Below are positions 28,041 through 40,700 of a stretch of 64,000 bases of DNA, piece after piece (within the stretch, counting starts at the first letter, position 1; each line of letters opens with the position of its first letter). Made by a program: the position numbers and the translations under genes. The notes under the pieces were generated by a model that saw only the letters and a list, made by a program, of their open reading frames with translations, had not been told where the DNA came from and ran no database searches. The DNA is from Tyto alba (taxonomy: Eukaryota > Chordata > Aves > Strigiformes > Tytonidae), in NCBI RefSeq assembly GCF_018691265.1, contig NW_024881296.1, positions 10,509,427 to 10,573,426 on the forward strand, in the 5' to 3' direction.

Positions 28041-29217
28041 CATATGTCTTCTAAATGTACTCTAAGAGACTTCACTGCTAAATAAGGGTAGACCTCTCTG
28101 GTTGGAAAAAAACATAGTAACTGTCTTGACTGTTTGATCTACCTATATAGAAAAAATATTTGATTCATGGAGATTTGTGCCCTGAAGTCTTACTGTGTTG
28201 CAGCTGATGTCTTGTGCATTGTTACTGGGCATTAGAAAGGTGTGACGTATTAACAATGACAACCTGCTATGCTGCTGCTGTTTCACATTTCACAAACAGC
28301 TTATTTTCCTTACCTCCCAAAGTAACTGTCAGGGAGGCAAGCAACCTGGCTGAACACTTCTCTTCTCTCTATAAACCTAGAAATTAAGTTACAACTGACA
28401 CATCTGTATGCACGTGTAAGGTTGTACTGGTTATATGAGTGGTCCTCAGGGAAATTTTCAGTCACCAGAGAAAAAGACATTGGCAATCTCCTTCTGCTCC
28501 CAGAGGGTGGTTGGAATAACTGAAGAGTAATGGAAGCCTTTACATCTCCAGTAAATGTTCATGCTGTTTATCTTGGCATTTTGAACATTCTTCTGTACAG
28601 CATGAATTTCATTTTGTCTTGTCTTCCTGTTTCTTGGGGTGTTTTCCTGTGAAGGAGTTGTAGCTTGTTCCTCAAATTTAAAAGCATTGCTTAGGATGGC
28701 CATTCACTCTCAAATTCTTTTCACATTCTTGTAATTTGCAGAGTGGTTTGAAGACATGTTTCTCAGAACAAGGCTTCTTATTTGAACTTCTGATCTTTCA
28801 GTGTTCTGTAAATCATTAATGGCCTTCATTCAAAGAGCTGCCTTAAAAATAAGCCATTGACTCAGCTGATACCTCCAGATTTCTCCCTTGTCCTGTATTC
28901 CTCATGTTCCTTCAAAAATGTTGCCAGTTGATTCTGAAAAATCAAATGAGCCTTTTATATGAATTTCCCACTAGCCAGCTCCAGAGCTGTAAGTTTGTGT
29001 GAAGGGGCTGGGAGAAAAACCAATCCCCCTGATATCTTTGCAGTCTTGTAAAAAGTTGAAAATGATGAATGTCAAAGATACCCCTTTTGAGTAGACCTGT
29101 GGGACCGCAAGATAGATGATAAATATTCTCCCCAGTATAAAACTGTAGGAAAAATGTAAATAGGTAAGTAAAATGGAACATTTAATCAGTAGTATCACTC
29201 ATCTATAAATCATTTGG

Positions 29218-29310
29218 AAAAAAAAAAAAAACAAAAACAAAAAACAAACAAAACAAAACAAACAAACAAACAAAAAACAAAAACAAAAACAAAAACAAAA
29301 CACCACCAAA
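29218..29310 (+). repeat. A-rich (CAAA)n/(CAAAAA)n tract, about 93 bases
   Basis: An A run followed by many CAAA, CAAAA and CAAAAA units. It is the longest low-complexity block in the window and accounts for the Phe-rich frame on the opposite strand. Confidence 0.97.
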
Positions 29311-30939
29311 ACCCAGCCACAAAAAAAGACATTCTGTTTATTAACCAAGTGCTGACTTAGCTTACCATGGCACTCTGTTCTCTGAGAGAGCTGAAGAAAT
29401 GGTACACTCAGGTAAGGTGGCATTTGAGTATCAACACGATGGGTTAAAAAGTGAGGATGTGTTTGTCTTTTATAGTTTTCTGAGCTGCATTTTTGTTGTT
29501 CAACAGTTTCATTTTGCTTCAGCAGATGGAAAAAATAATTACAAATTAAGAGAAAAGGTGTGTAGAATTTGATACGTAAACTGATGTTTTTAAGCTGTAG
29601 GCTTTATTTTATTCAGAAAGAGGATAATTTATGTAGACATTTATTTTTCACATTGGGTAAAACAACTGGAGTATTGAGTTTTGAAAACTAGGAAAACAGT
29701 TTCACAGAGACTTTTTGAGATTGCCCCTTCTGAATGGTTGAATCTTTATATATTATTGTCACCATTACATACTTTAAATTACAACAACTACCAAAGCACT
29801 CTATCTCCAGTTACAATAATCCATTAATGAAGATACAACTTCTGTGACTAAAATGATATTTCCATGCATTTAACTGGGATTGCATTTTTTCCTGTAATTA
29901 AAGTGATTAAAACTGTGATGTGTATTTCATAGAAAATTATTATGGGATTTGATGACTAGTAATAGAACAGTCAGCAAAGCTTCTACAATTCTATTTCAGG
30001 AGACAGCTTTCCATAGAATTTTCCATAAAATAAGCAGTTCTCCAGGGGCTTCCATGTTGAGCCTCAGATGAGAAAAATGTTCTTAAAAGCCCCAGTATTT
30101 ACAAAACATTAGGTCAAAAAATAAAATGGAAGAATAGTTAATCAGGCAATTAATTTTTGAAAACATTCTTCTGTAGCTTCCTGTAACATTCCTACATATT
30201 TTAAAATTTGAAATAACATAGAAGTAATTAAAACTCAGAAATCTGTTAAATTTAATTGCAGCCCTCACTCGGTGTTGGAAATACAACCTTTGCATTTCAG
30301 CAGAAGTTCTCACTTGAGGTGTAGCTTTTGTGTTTACTTTTGCTGTGCTCAGAAGAGGTTGTCCAGTTGTTCAGGTAGAGTCACAATGGGCACTTGTTTT
30401 CTAGCACAATTGCTACTGGCCCAGTTTTCTGTTGTGTCATTTCTTGTTTAGTACACAGCAGGTTTGAGTTTTAACAATTATGTGTAGGCGTCAAACTAAC
30501 CCATCCACCCTATTGTGTCATAGTATAGATCTAACAGAACTTGAAGAACCTTGTTTACAGTCCTTTATAGCCTTTGACTATGTGTTTTGAAAACAGCTTT
30601 AAACTCAACAGAAAAAGCAGTACATGGGGAGGTGTGGATGTCTGGATTTGCAGGGCTGTGGACAGAGCGTGCAGTTTAGCTTTCGAAATGGAAAATATTT
30701 TGGTCAAAACCAGAACCTGTGATAAATTCCAGATCCCAATTTTGCTGAAGAATCATCTTACTTATATTGTGTATCCATCTGTATATGAAGAGCTCAGACC
30801 TGTTATGTTTTCCTATTCTTTTATTTTAGATCTGCTACCAAGAATAATTAAATACTATGTCAGTGTTAAGTAAGAGAGAAAAGGAAAAAATTGCATCAGT
30901 GGGTACTGAAACATTTGCCATTTTTGCTTTCTTTGACAG

Positions 30940-31089
30940 CTTTTTGGAAACTGCTGCCTATTTCTGTATGAAACCAAAAATGGGAGAGAAAGAGGTGTCC
31001 CCACATTCTTTCTTCAGTATTTGGCATGAATTCAGTTCTGACTTCAAAGACTTCTGGAAGAAGGAAAACAAACTTATTCTTCAAGAAAG
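30940..31089 (+). CDS. FMN2: FMN2 coding exon C (end of FH2 domain)
   Basis: A 150-base exon with acceptor TTTGACAG ending at 30939 and donor GTACAT at 31090. The first base completes Ser. Forty-nine codons follow, from [13 protein letters not shown] through [17 protein letters not shown] to [10 protein letters not shown], and the last two bases (AG) carry over (phase 2 in and out). The [16 protein letters not shown] segment is a hallmark of the last FH2 helices of the FMN1/FMN2 subfamily. This is the most informative of the formin exons here. The overlapping frame on the opposite strand (30896-31303) is a shadow. Confidence 0.97.
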
Positions 31090-31223
31090 GTACATTTGTT
31101 TGTTTGTTCAAAGGCTTTTCCCAGAGAATGTTACTGGGAGCAATTGCACAGAAACCAGTCAGCCTCAATCCATTAGCACACAACCTATTATATGCCTTTT
31201 GGATTTTTCTCAGTCTTTTTTTT

Positions 31224-31242
31224 AAAAAAAAAAAAAAAAAAA
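31224..31242 (+). repeat. Poly(A) run, 19 bases
   Basis: An A19 preceded by T8 and followed by CAAAAACAAC, about 135 bases after the exon C donor. Confidence 0.97.
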
Positions 31243-34200
31243 CAAAAACAACGTATTTCACACACCCCCACCCCTCCATCATCATAACTTTTGAATAGGA
31301 CATTAATATTAGTTTGTGCTAAAGTTTTTCAGGTTGATTACCTGAACAACATTTTTGGCAGAGCGTGTAACTACTGTGCCACTATGAATCCAATGAATCA
31401 GGGACTTGTTTCACGTCTGAAAGTTGATTAAAGATTTACCATTAGCATATTTAGTGAAAACAAGTAAAGACATGTCAAGACATGACATATTGTAAGTATA
31501 TGTCTAATGAAGTTGGGAAAAAGGAAGGGAAGCAGGAAGACAGAAGGAAAAAGTCAATTGATCCTGCATTAAGAAAAGTCTCTGACTGAACCATATTGCA
31601 AATCAGAGCCCATGCACATGAGCATGTGTGGTATATATGGCATAAAGAAATGAGACAGCAGTTTTGTAAAATTAGTCATATTGTTTGATCCATGTGTTAG
31701 AAGAACTATGAAGCTTGCTTTCATCTGCATGCAGATACTGTACTGTGGTCACCCTTTGCTTATAAAAATTATGCCAAGAATTAATCAGTTGTTTTAAAAG
31801 TAGTAAATGCTGTATAAAGACAAATTAAACAAATACAAACATGAAGACTGTAAACACTGTTATATAAGCCTACATCTGTTAGCAACTCAAGTGACCTCAG
31901 TTTACAGATAATGAAGCTACTTCTGGGCCTTAACATTAACAGGATTGAAGCTTTATGTTCATTAAATGACTGATGCAAGTCTGTTTTTAGGTAAATTGAC
32001 AAGAACAGGCCTATTTTTCAAGACCACTCCTTCTATGTCATTGTCCTAGAGAGCAGATTACTGGTTTAGGAAGTTACTGAAAACTTTCCTTAGGCATCTA
32101 TATGGCCAATGTCATGTATATCATACATGTTTAAGTTGGATACATTTTGGAACAAGCAGTCTCACAGTTAAGAAAACTGGATTCTGTTCCTATTGCAAGA
32201 GTGTGGTGCAAATGTTAGCACAGTACAGCAGCTCTCCAGGGATCTATTTCATTTTACTGACTGTCTAACTTAATTTTATGTAATTAAGTATATCTCTTTG
32301 GAATTGAGTTGACAGTTAAATACTATCTTTGGTTTCCTATACAGGGATTTAGCTGCCAACTTAATACAGGTTAATTTAATCTTGTATTTTTTATAGAACA
32401 GGATTTAAGAAAAATGTCCTTTCATTTCCAAAATACTAGGCTATTTTTCTAAAAACAAACAAACAAAAATCCTCCAGAGTGTTCTTGCTGCAAAATATTT
32501 TTCTTTAAAAGACGTTAACTAAATAATCACAAAACTTCTTCCTCCTATTTTTCTCATACATCGAAAGCTTAAGAGAAGAATGGGATTGTGATACAATCAT
32601 CTAATTCTGATGCTTTCAGTTCGTTGTATGTGTATGCTAAGAGGACGTGTTGAAGCAGCAGAGAATAAAAGTGGCTGTCAGCTGGTCTCTTCTAGGGCAA
32701 GGACATTATTAGCCTGAAAGGAACTGGACATGTATAAAAAATGACTCTAGGTGCAGGATGTGAGAGGGAAGGGAAAGGACAGTGAGAAAGGGCCTGCAGT
32801 GGGAAAAGAAACAGAGATCCCGAGGCAGAAGAGCAGAGAGACCCAAACCCAGACCCAGAGCTGATGGGGTGAAGGAAACTTTCCCAGGGGGACAGACAGG
32901 ACCATGTAACTTCAGTCCAGGAGGTCACTGAGATTAAGACTGAAAATGATCGATCCTGAAAATCACAGGTAGATTTTTGGTTTGAATTTTAATTTTTACT
33001 TGTCTCTCAAGTTTAAATCTTGTCCTCTATAGATTTTGTTTGTTCACCTGAGGCAGGGATTAGGATTTGGAAGCCTTTGATGTCTTGGCTTGTGCTTACC
33101 TCTCAGAAAAGTTTGGCACAGTGCTGTTTCAGGTCTGGTAAAGTCAAGCTCTCTTCATTGCCTTTCAGGAATTAAAATATTTTGACCAAATTGGCAGAAG
33201 GAGTAACAGTTTTCCAAGTAAGACAAGCTATTTTCTTGAAAATTAAGAATCTTCCTTGGTAAAAAAACTGTCTTATCAAAGTCTTTATGCAGAAAATATT
33301 TTGCCTCCAATCATGGTTCAAGCTGATACCTGAAGTGGTCCTTTAGGCTTTTTTCCTTGATTTTAAATTCCCACTTTTCTTAGTGAAAGACAAGATGCTG
33401 TAATGTGAAGGTGTCTTGGTATTGAGAAGTCAAAGGAGAAAAACAAGTGTTGCCCAAAGGTGTAAGAATGTGCAACAAGGTGTTTTTCAAAATCTCTGCC
33501 TACATGAACAGATCTGTAGGTGACAGAAATCTGAAATCTTCCCATTGGCACCGAAATAAAAATTATTATTTCAAGAAACTAGATTTTCCTCTTTAGTTGA
33601 TGTTCTTGAAAGTTCTGCTGCTGCTAAAGATGAAGAGCAGGCTAGAACACTAACAGTCAAAGTAACTTTCTGTAGTTTTTCATTGGTGGCAAAATCAAGT
33701 GACAGAAACGGTGAGAGTTTTCTTTTTAAAGTATTGCAGTATGCCACCTTTGATGAAGTTTTTACCAGGTTGCTGCCTCATGAAGCATACTTTAATTATT
33801 TTAATTATTTATAAAATGTATAACTTTATTCACTTTTTTAATATAATAATCTTTCTTTCTCACCTCCTGATTGGTTTTAGTGTTTTTTTGCCTCTTCTCC
33901 CTCCACTTTAGTGTTTAGTTTAACAAACTTTTATGCTGTGGGCAATGTTTCTAGAATATTTTATATTCCAGTTTCCATATGGACTGTTAATAGAGGCTGT
34001 TCCTTATTTAGTCTCTGCAAATATGAGTCACACTGTTTTACAATAATTTACCCAAAGGCTTTTCACAGATGGTATTTCCTAAGGTGGTACTACCTTTTGT
34101 TACTAATAAATTAAAAGTGTATGTTTTAAAGAAAGCAGTTCTTATTTTAAAAACTTTTCATTTGGCATTTCAACTTGTATGTTGGTTTGCCAGGCATTTA

Positions 34201-34674
34201 TATTCAAAAGATAAACACTGAAGTGTCAGACTTTGTATTTCCTTACAAGAAGATGAGGGGGGAAAAAAAAATGATGCAAGGTGAAAAACAAATTAATTTT
34301 TCTGAAGTTTTCTACTGCTTTTACTCAGTTTTCTCACTTGAAATAAAGCAGAACTGGAAACTACCAGCTGTAGAGAAAATTATGCATGATAAAAACTGTT
34401 AAATACAGTAGCAATAAAAAGAAAAATGCACCTGAAAATTACTGTGAAGGCATAGGTCTGCCAAAAGGTTTTCTGAACAGTACTATTTTTTTGTGGTCAT
34501 ACTGCAGTCAAGGCTAACTGGAGCATTCCAATAGAAATTATTATCTGGGTTGGTTATAAAGTTCTCAAAAATATTTTGTGAAGGCTGAAATTTCTGATAC
34601 TATGTGTATCCTAAAGATGTATTCTTTTAAGTGAAAATTTTCAAAGTGATATAACTTCTTTCTGGTTATGCAAC

Positions 34675-34701
34675 TTTTTTTTTTTAAAAAAAAAAAAAAA
34701 A
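34675..34701. repeat. T11/A16 palindromic tract
   Basis: Eleven T directly followed by sixteen A. It can fold back on itself as an AT cruciform or hairpin. Confidence 0.95.
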
Positions 34702-37700
34702 GGAAAACCACAACCAAACTTAATGAGGCATGTTCTGAGTTTTTAAATGTTGTGGTTATTGTCCTTTCATTATATATTTAATGTGTCACTGGTAGTCTAT
34801 GCTTTGCATTTGCACTTTGAAAAACTCTTCAAAGGTATCTGTCAGTGTAGCTTGCACTTCACATGTGATCAGCAAGAAAGCCAAGTAGAGCTGATGTGTT
34901 TTCCCTTAAACTTTTTCAGTGTTGTTTGAAAAAAAAGAATATGATTTGCAATGTTCCTGATCAGCATCCTCATTATCTATACATGTATTTCAGTTGTTGC
35001 ATATCCTGAGATGCATGTTGCTCTCTGAATACATATTGTCAGATAATGCAAAGCTGCAGTGACAGTTATGCAAAAGTCTCACCTTCTTAGGAAAACTCAT
35101 AGAGGATCACACCACCAGCCTTTTTTTCTCCTTTAGTGAGAGCAAGTGTCTTATACGAAGTAACTTATATTAACTCTTTTCTCATTAATCTCTGTCTTTA
35201 TTTCACCCCCCCTCTGGTTTCTTTATATCTCTGAGGTAGAGATATTCAATGTTAAGTCCACTATTCCAGTCTAGCACTTCTGTGAGAGCAAGAAGTATTT
35301 TATTTTTTCTTGACAGCCAGCAAAGGCCTACAGAACTGTTGCCCAGACAGACCCTAACACTTTCTTAGGAACCAGCAAAGATAGCCTATCCTAGGAATAA
35401 AAAGATTAAAAGAGCTCATAAGGCAACATCTAATAGAACTCTACAGAGGGAAGTCTTGAAAAGTTATGATAAATTAAAAAAACAGACAAACAAAAAAGTT
35501 AAATAACTGCTGGGTATGGCAGTGAAATATGGAATCTGCAAATACTTGGTAGCTAAAAATACAATTGTTTCTCAGCAAATCCCATATTGCTGTGGACAGC
35601 AATGATCCATCTTTAGGACTACAACTTCATCTTTTCTTTACGGCCATGAAATACATCCTGGTTCATTACAGCAACAAAAAGCAGTCAGTCTTTAAGACTT
35701 CTATGTTTTAAAGAAAAGTTTCATTGCTGTCAAGCTTAGTATCAATATCATTTGGCCTTAGATGCCATTTCAGATCTTACTAGAAACAGGTTAATAAGGC
35801 AGAAACATACTTGCAGGGTCACAGTTCCACCTTCCCTTTCTCTGGGTACAAGCGAGGTACTGACACTTGTTTGTCCGCTCCAGCTCTGGACATTTTTCCA
35901 TTTCTTAAGATGGTTTGCTGTTCCAGAGGGCCTGTGCAACTTTGCAAAGATTTACCTAAACAGGGGAAAGAAAGTTGTATTTCTAGACAGTGGGGGGAGG
36001 GAGGGTGGGAAGAGAGAGAGCGCGAGAAAGGGATAGATATGGGTGCCCTGTAAGTGTGTACATAAAGTATGTATTGCTCATAAACTCAGTCTGGCCCTTG
36101 CCTTTATGAAGAGGCATGTCACTGAACAGAGACTGACTGTCAGGGATGCCAGCAGAGGAGAGTTCATAAGCAGGATCAACATGATGGTAAAATTCTGTAA
36201 GTCCCTGATATCTTGCATCACACTAAACTTGAGAATTTCTTTTGGCTGACTTTATTCAACCCTTTAACTCCCACGATAAATCTTTGACACATTAAAAATA
36301 ATCTATAAACTCAAAAAAATGCACTCGTTTCTCAAATGTAAGAGTTGCCCGTTCCCGTAAGAATAGCAGTTAAGCTGGCACCTGGTGTGTCACACTGTGT
36401 ATATCTAGATGAAAGGGAGATTCCTGGCCAGCATGTCTCCACAGCTCATTGATCTCCCTCTGCAGAAAGACTGGTATGTCTCCCTACAGACTCCTCGGCA
36501 GGATGATTTAAAACTTGCTGTTGAGCAATTTAAAGTCTGGCATTGGATATCTGTGCGTTGCACAGTGAGGAGCATATTGGTAAGCTGCCACTTCTGCTTG
36601 CAGAGGAGGGCATTAAATCCCATAGCACAAGCAACGTCTTCTCAGAGTAATTTAAGGGATATTTTGTTAACGCTTATAATAGGAACCAGTGAGTCAGACT
36701 TGAGAGTGAGAAATTGGGGGACATGGGAATATACACTTGCAAAGAAATGTGGAGATGGAAGGAAAGAGAAGAAAAATGTATACGGAGTGGCAACATGAGA
36801 GGGAAATCATGAAAATGTGGAGCGTGTTTAGTGGGGTCACAGTTTGCTTGGCATGCTGTTGTAATGCCAACTAAAAGCTCCAAGTGTTATGTTAGTGAGT
36901 AGTTATGGGTAGATACGTTTTCTGACTTGGGCATTTTAATGTCACTGTCTTTACTGTTCTCTAATCAACTGAGTTGCATGCTGGTAGGCTTAGTTTTACA
37001 ACTTACAATGGTATTTCAAAATAGAATGCAGCTTACTTGACTTTGAATTGAATAATTAAAAGGATCTTCAGTTTTTGAGAGTATTTCAAAATTCTAACTT
37101 AAAAAAAATAGATTTCTGACCAGAAAACACTGTTAGAGGCATCAGAAAATCTACTTAAAAAAAGCCCAAACACACCAAAGATTCAGAGGCTAGGAACAGT
37201 CCTGTGAGGCACTGCCTCACAGAGACAATTTGCTGTCCAGCTGAACAAGGTTGCTCAGCGTTTCAGTACTTTTTTTTTTTCTTCTTCTTCCTTGTGCACC
37301 TTTGGCAATTAATCCTTTTTTCAATGAAAACACCATTCTTTTTTGGTTAGGGGAGGAGAGCAGTAACTTTAATTTTTAGCATTGCTTTTGATGGAAAAGT
37401 TTGTGAAAAATAAAAGTGTTTGGAGATAAGTTTCTCAAGCCCTATCTTGGGTGGAAATTACTTTTAATTACCTTAGTTTAACATTTTTAAGTAATACTGT
37501 GTTTTTTAAGGCAGGAACAAATACTTCTGTTTGAAATGGTAAGGCAACTGGTGCATACAAGTACTAAACTTGAACGAAGTGAAGGATCTAGTAAAAAAAT
37601 AATTCAAAAGCTGTGATCTTTCCTAATTTTTGTGACTTGCATAAGGCCAGATTCCAGAATGCCCCCACATAAACAGCAGAAGGGCTTTTCAGCAGTCTCT

Positions 37701-40700
37701 TCTTTACCTGGTGATGACGATGTATCATGCTGGCATATTATGTTGCATCCTAGTGTGTGTGTTGTGCATAAAAGGAGATACAGATACCAATCATCATCTC
37801 ATAACGAAGTTTGCAGCCTGTTTTCATGGCTGTAATGTCAGACTGGGTGTGACAGTTTAGAGTGAGATGGGATGCCATGATTCCTACCATACAGTGATCT
37901 TACCAGGTTTTTAAATGCTTTTCTGTTTACCACTTCTTGAAAAAAGAATGACATTTGCCTATGATGAAAATCAGGCCAACATACTCAGTAGATATTTGCA
38001 TTTTGGTAAAAAAAATGACACCACTAAAAATTTTAAACAGAGTTTTTGACAAGAGGTGCTACACTTTCTATACTTGTGAAATGTTTTCATTCCTAGGCAA
38101 AGCGATTACTTTGGAATTTGAGGTGCAATAAAAGATTATAATGTTTTACAAATGAGCAGCATTTGTCATTAAAATATCAGTCCCCAAAAGTTGGAGACTT
38201 AAAATCTACTGTAAGCCAGACTGATCCTGAACTACTGAAGACGTTAAATTCCTTGGTTACTGAGAGTTTGCCAAACCAGTGCACGGAGTTGGCATAATAA
38301 TGACAACATCCGTTAAGAGTAAGTGTGCGGCTGTGTACATGTGTTATGGTATGAGTACAGGGAATAGTCTAACATCAGGGGTTGTTTTTTACATCTTTTG
38401 GGAAGACCTCACTGTGTCTGGAGTTATTTTGAGTCATTACGTAGTTATGGATGAGTACCTTTTGATATGATTATTTTCACCTGATGCAACAAAGTTGGAG
38501 GCCTCTTATTTTCCCATCTCTTTCATTGGAGATCTCTAATTCTGTAGCTCTGCAGCTGACCTCTACTTTTTTTTTTTTTTTTCTTTCTTTTTTTCTTTTA
38601 TTTCTAGTGATCTCTTCTATTCCCTCAATTCTCATCTTTGCTTGTACTGCCAATCTTGTAGGTATCAATTATCCAATGTAGTAGCCCCGATATACCCAAC
38701 ATAGCAATTAATCTGTCCAGGTTATGCCTCCATATCCTCTTTAAGATAGTGTCCTTCTCCACGTGGTCTGTTCACCAAGATTCTTCTCATTGTTTTTCAT
38801 GCATTGCATTTTTTCCTTCTTTTTACCTCATCGGTTACTTAAAAATGTTTGACAGCAAACACATAGTTTCACATTTCTTTTCACTCACGAGTTTCCTTTC
38901 TTTTGCTTGCTGGTTATGTTACCAGTTTTACCTCACCTCCAGTCTTGTTCCCTTCCTTTATCATTTCCTGTTGAAGTTCCTAACCAAATAGCCCAGAATG
39001 CACCCAGCTTCTTTGAGAGCAAGCTGGCTTCGGTTCCAAGAAAAACAATAGAAGGTGATGACTATCTTCTCTTAGAGCAACCTCAATTTTCATATGCAAA
39101 GTCTGTAGGAAAGTGATTTCCATCTTGCCTGAAGGTAGCCAGGTATAGCCTGAAATACTGGCCACTTTGACAAGAAAAAAAAATACGAATTTGGTGGCAG
39201 AAGTCAGGAAATGTATTTAAGTGGGTATATGAACGTTTGCATTTTATTAGAACCATAGCCATCCTTAACAGTTCAATTATTCACATCATTATATTTTCAA
39301 GGTGAAATTTTCTATGCTAAAGTTATCATGTTTAAAATGTGTTTCAACACAGCATCCTTCTTTGTGTTTATACGCATCTGTTTATCTCTGTACAGATAAC
39401 AGCAGAATCCCTAGGTCACCATAAATAAGATTTCCAGATAGAACTGAGTGAAACTGAACACTTCTGAATTGAAATTCTTTCAGAATATTTTGTAGTATGT
39501 TGTGGATTACAGTAAGACTCAGCAAATGGGAAGGTCTCATTTTCATTTCAGTTGGCCTCAATCTCAGTTGGCCTTGAAGCCTTATTTTAGACCCATTTGA
39601 CGTGATGCACACTGAAGAAAATCTGAAATGTATTCCCCAAAGTCTACTCTACAGTGTTGGCAGAGGAGGGATCTTATTCAGGGTCCCACTACAGGTTAGT
39701 CTCTGTATTAAGTGGCCAGATTAAAACATTTTAATCTATTTGTCCTTGGTCCTCTGAGCCAGAGTGTGATTAATCACAGCGTCTTTCAGCCAGCCATTGT
39801 CTGCCTCGTGATCCTTGAAGTAACCATACAAGGAGCTGGCAGGGATGTCAAGATAGTCTAATACATAATCTCTTTGTTGGTAGGCAGAGGTTAGTTTTCA
39901 TCAGTCAGTCTGATGGGACCAGGTACATTACAATGTGCTTCTTATCTGTATATAAAGTCTTTGCAGTCAGTTACTGAATCATATCTATGTCATCACTTCA
40001 AACCTATTGGCGTAAAAGTGAAAGCTCTACATTTTTTACTCTACTTTTATGTTGGGAATTGTAATTTTCCTTTCTGTTTTTTCACTAAAGAGAAACTCCT
40101 TAGCAAAAAATCATTTCAATATTTTCATAACTGGGTCAAATAATAAAATACAGGCATACTGCTCTGGAAGAGTTTTCAAAGAAAGAGTTTTAAAGGTTTT
40201 TGCTATTGAAGTCTTAAAGATGTCTGGCATTTGAGATTTTTACTGAGGATTTTTTAATTCATTTTTATTTGCAAAGGTACTATTATTATTACGAACAAGT
40301 TATCTCCAACCCAAACAAACCTACATAAAATATTTTGGCAACACCCCTTTAGTTTGTCTGATAAGCACTTAGTAGTATAAAGAGTATTGGCCTCAGCTTT
40401 GGTTTATCTTAAAAAATACAGAATATCTGCAGAAAAATGTCTTTTGGGTTTCATGAACTATACTGTCAAACTGTAAAAATAATGTCTGTCTGAGTTTATC
40501 GTGGAAGTTTTTGTGAGCAGCTCTGCTATCTAAGGCATATAACCTTCCAGCCTTCTCAGTGTGCTCACATTTGTCATGTTGTAGTGCTCGCTAGTGAAGT
40601 GTAAGACTACCAAGCCTATATGGAGCCAGTAGGAAATGAATCTGTCTGCCACAGATACTTCAGAGAAAACTATTAATGTTTAGTGGCAGGAAAGTGGCTT

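Larger units (their letters stand above)
15698..30939 (+). other. FMN2: FMN2 intron B/C, 15.2 kb
   Basis: A phase-2 intron running from GTAAGA to TTTCTTTGACAG. It contains A-rich tracts at 21567-21608 and 29218-29310, a MIR-like fossil at about 27460-27590, and two blocks with enhancer-like texture at about 22085-22240 and 27800-28040. No coding gene or structured RNA was recognised on either strand. Confidence 0.88.

Noticed and set aside
29199..29423. Phe/Cys-rich minus-strand frame
   Set aside because: Translation of an A-rich CAAA simple repeat.
30896..31303. 135-residue minus-strand frame over FMN2 exon C
   Set aside because: Antisense shadow of a conserved exon plus a poly-Phe stretch from the A19 run.
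36409..36798. 129-residue open frame on the + strand in FMN2 intron C/D
   Set aside because: No recognisable domain, signal peptide or repeat, overlapping frames on the other strand, and no splice or promoter context. A frame of this size is expected by chance in 64 kb.
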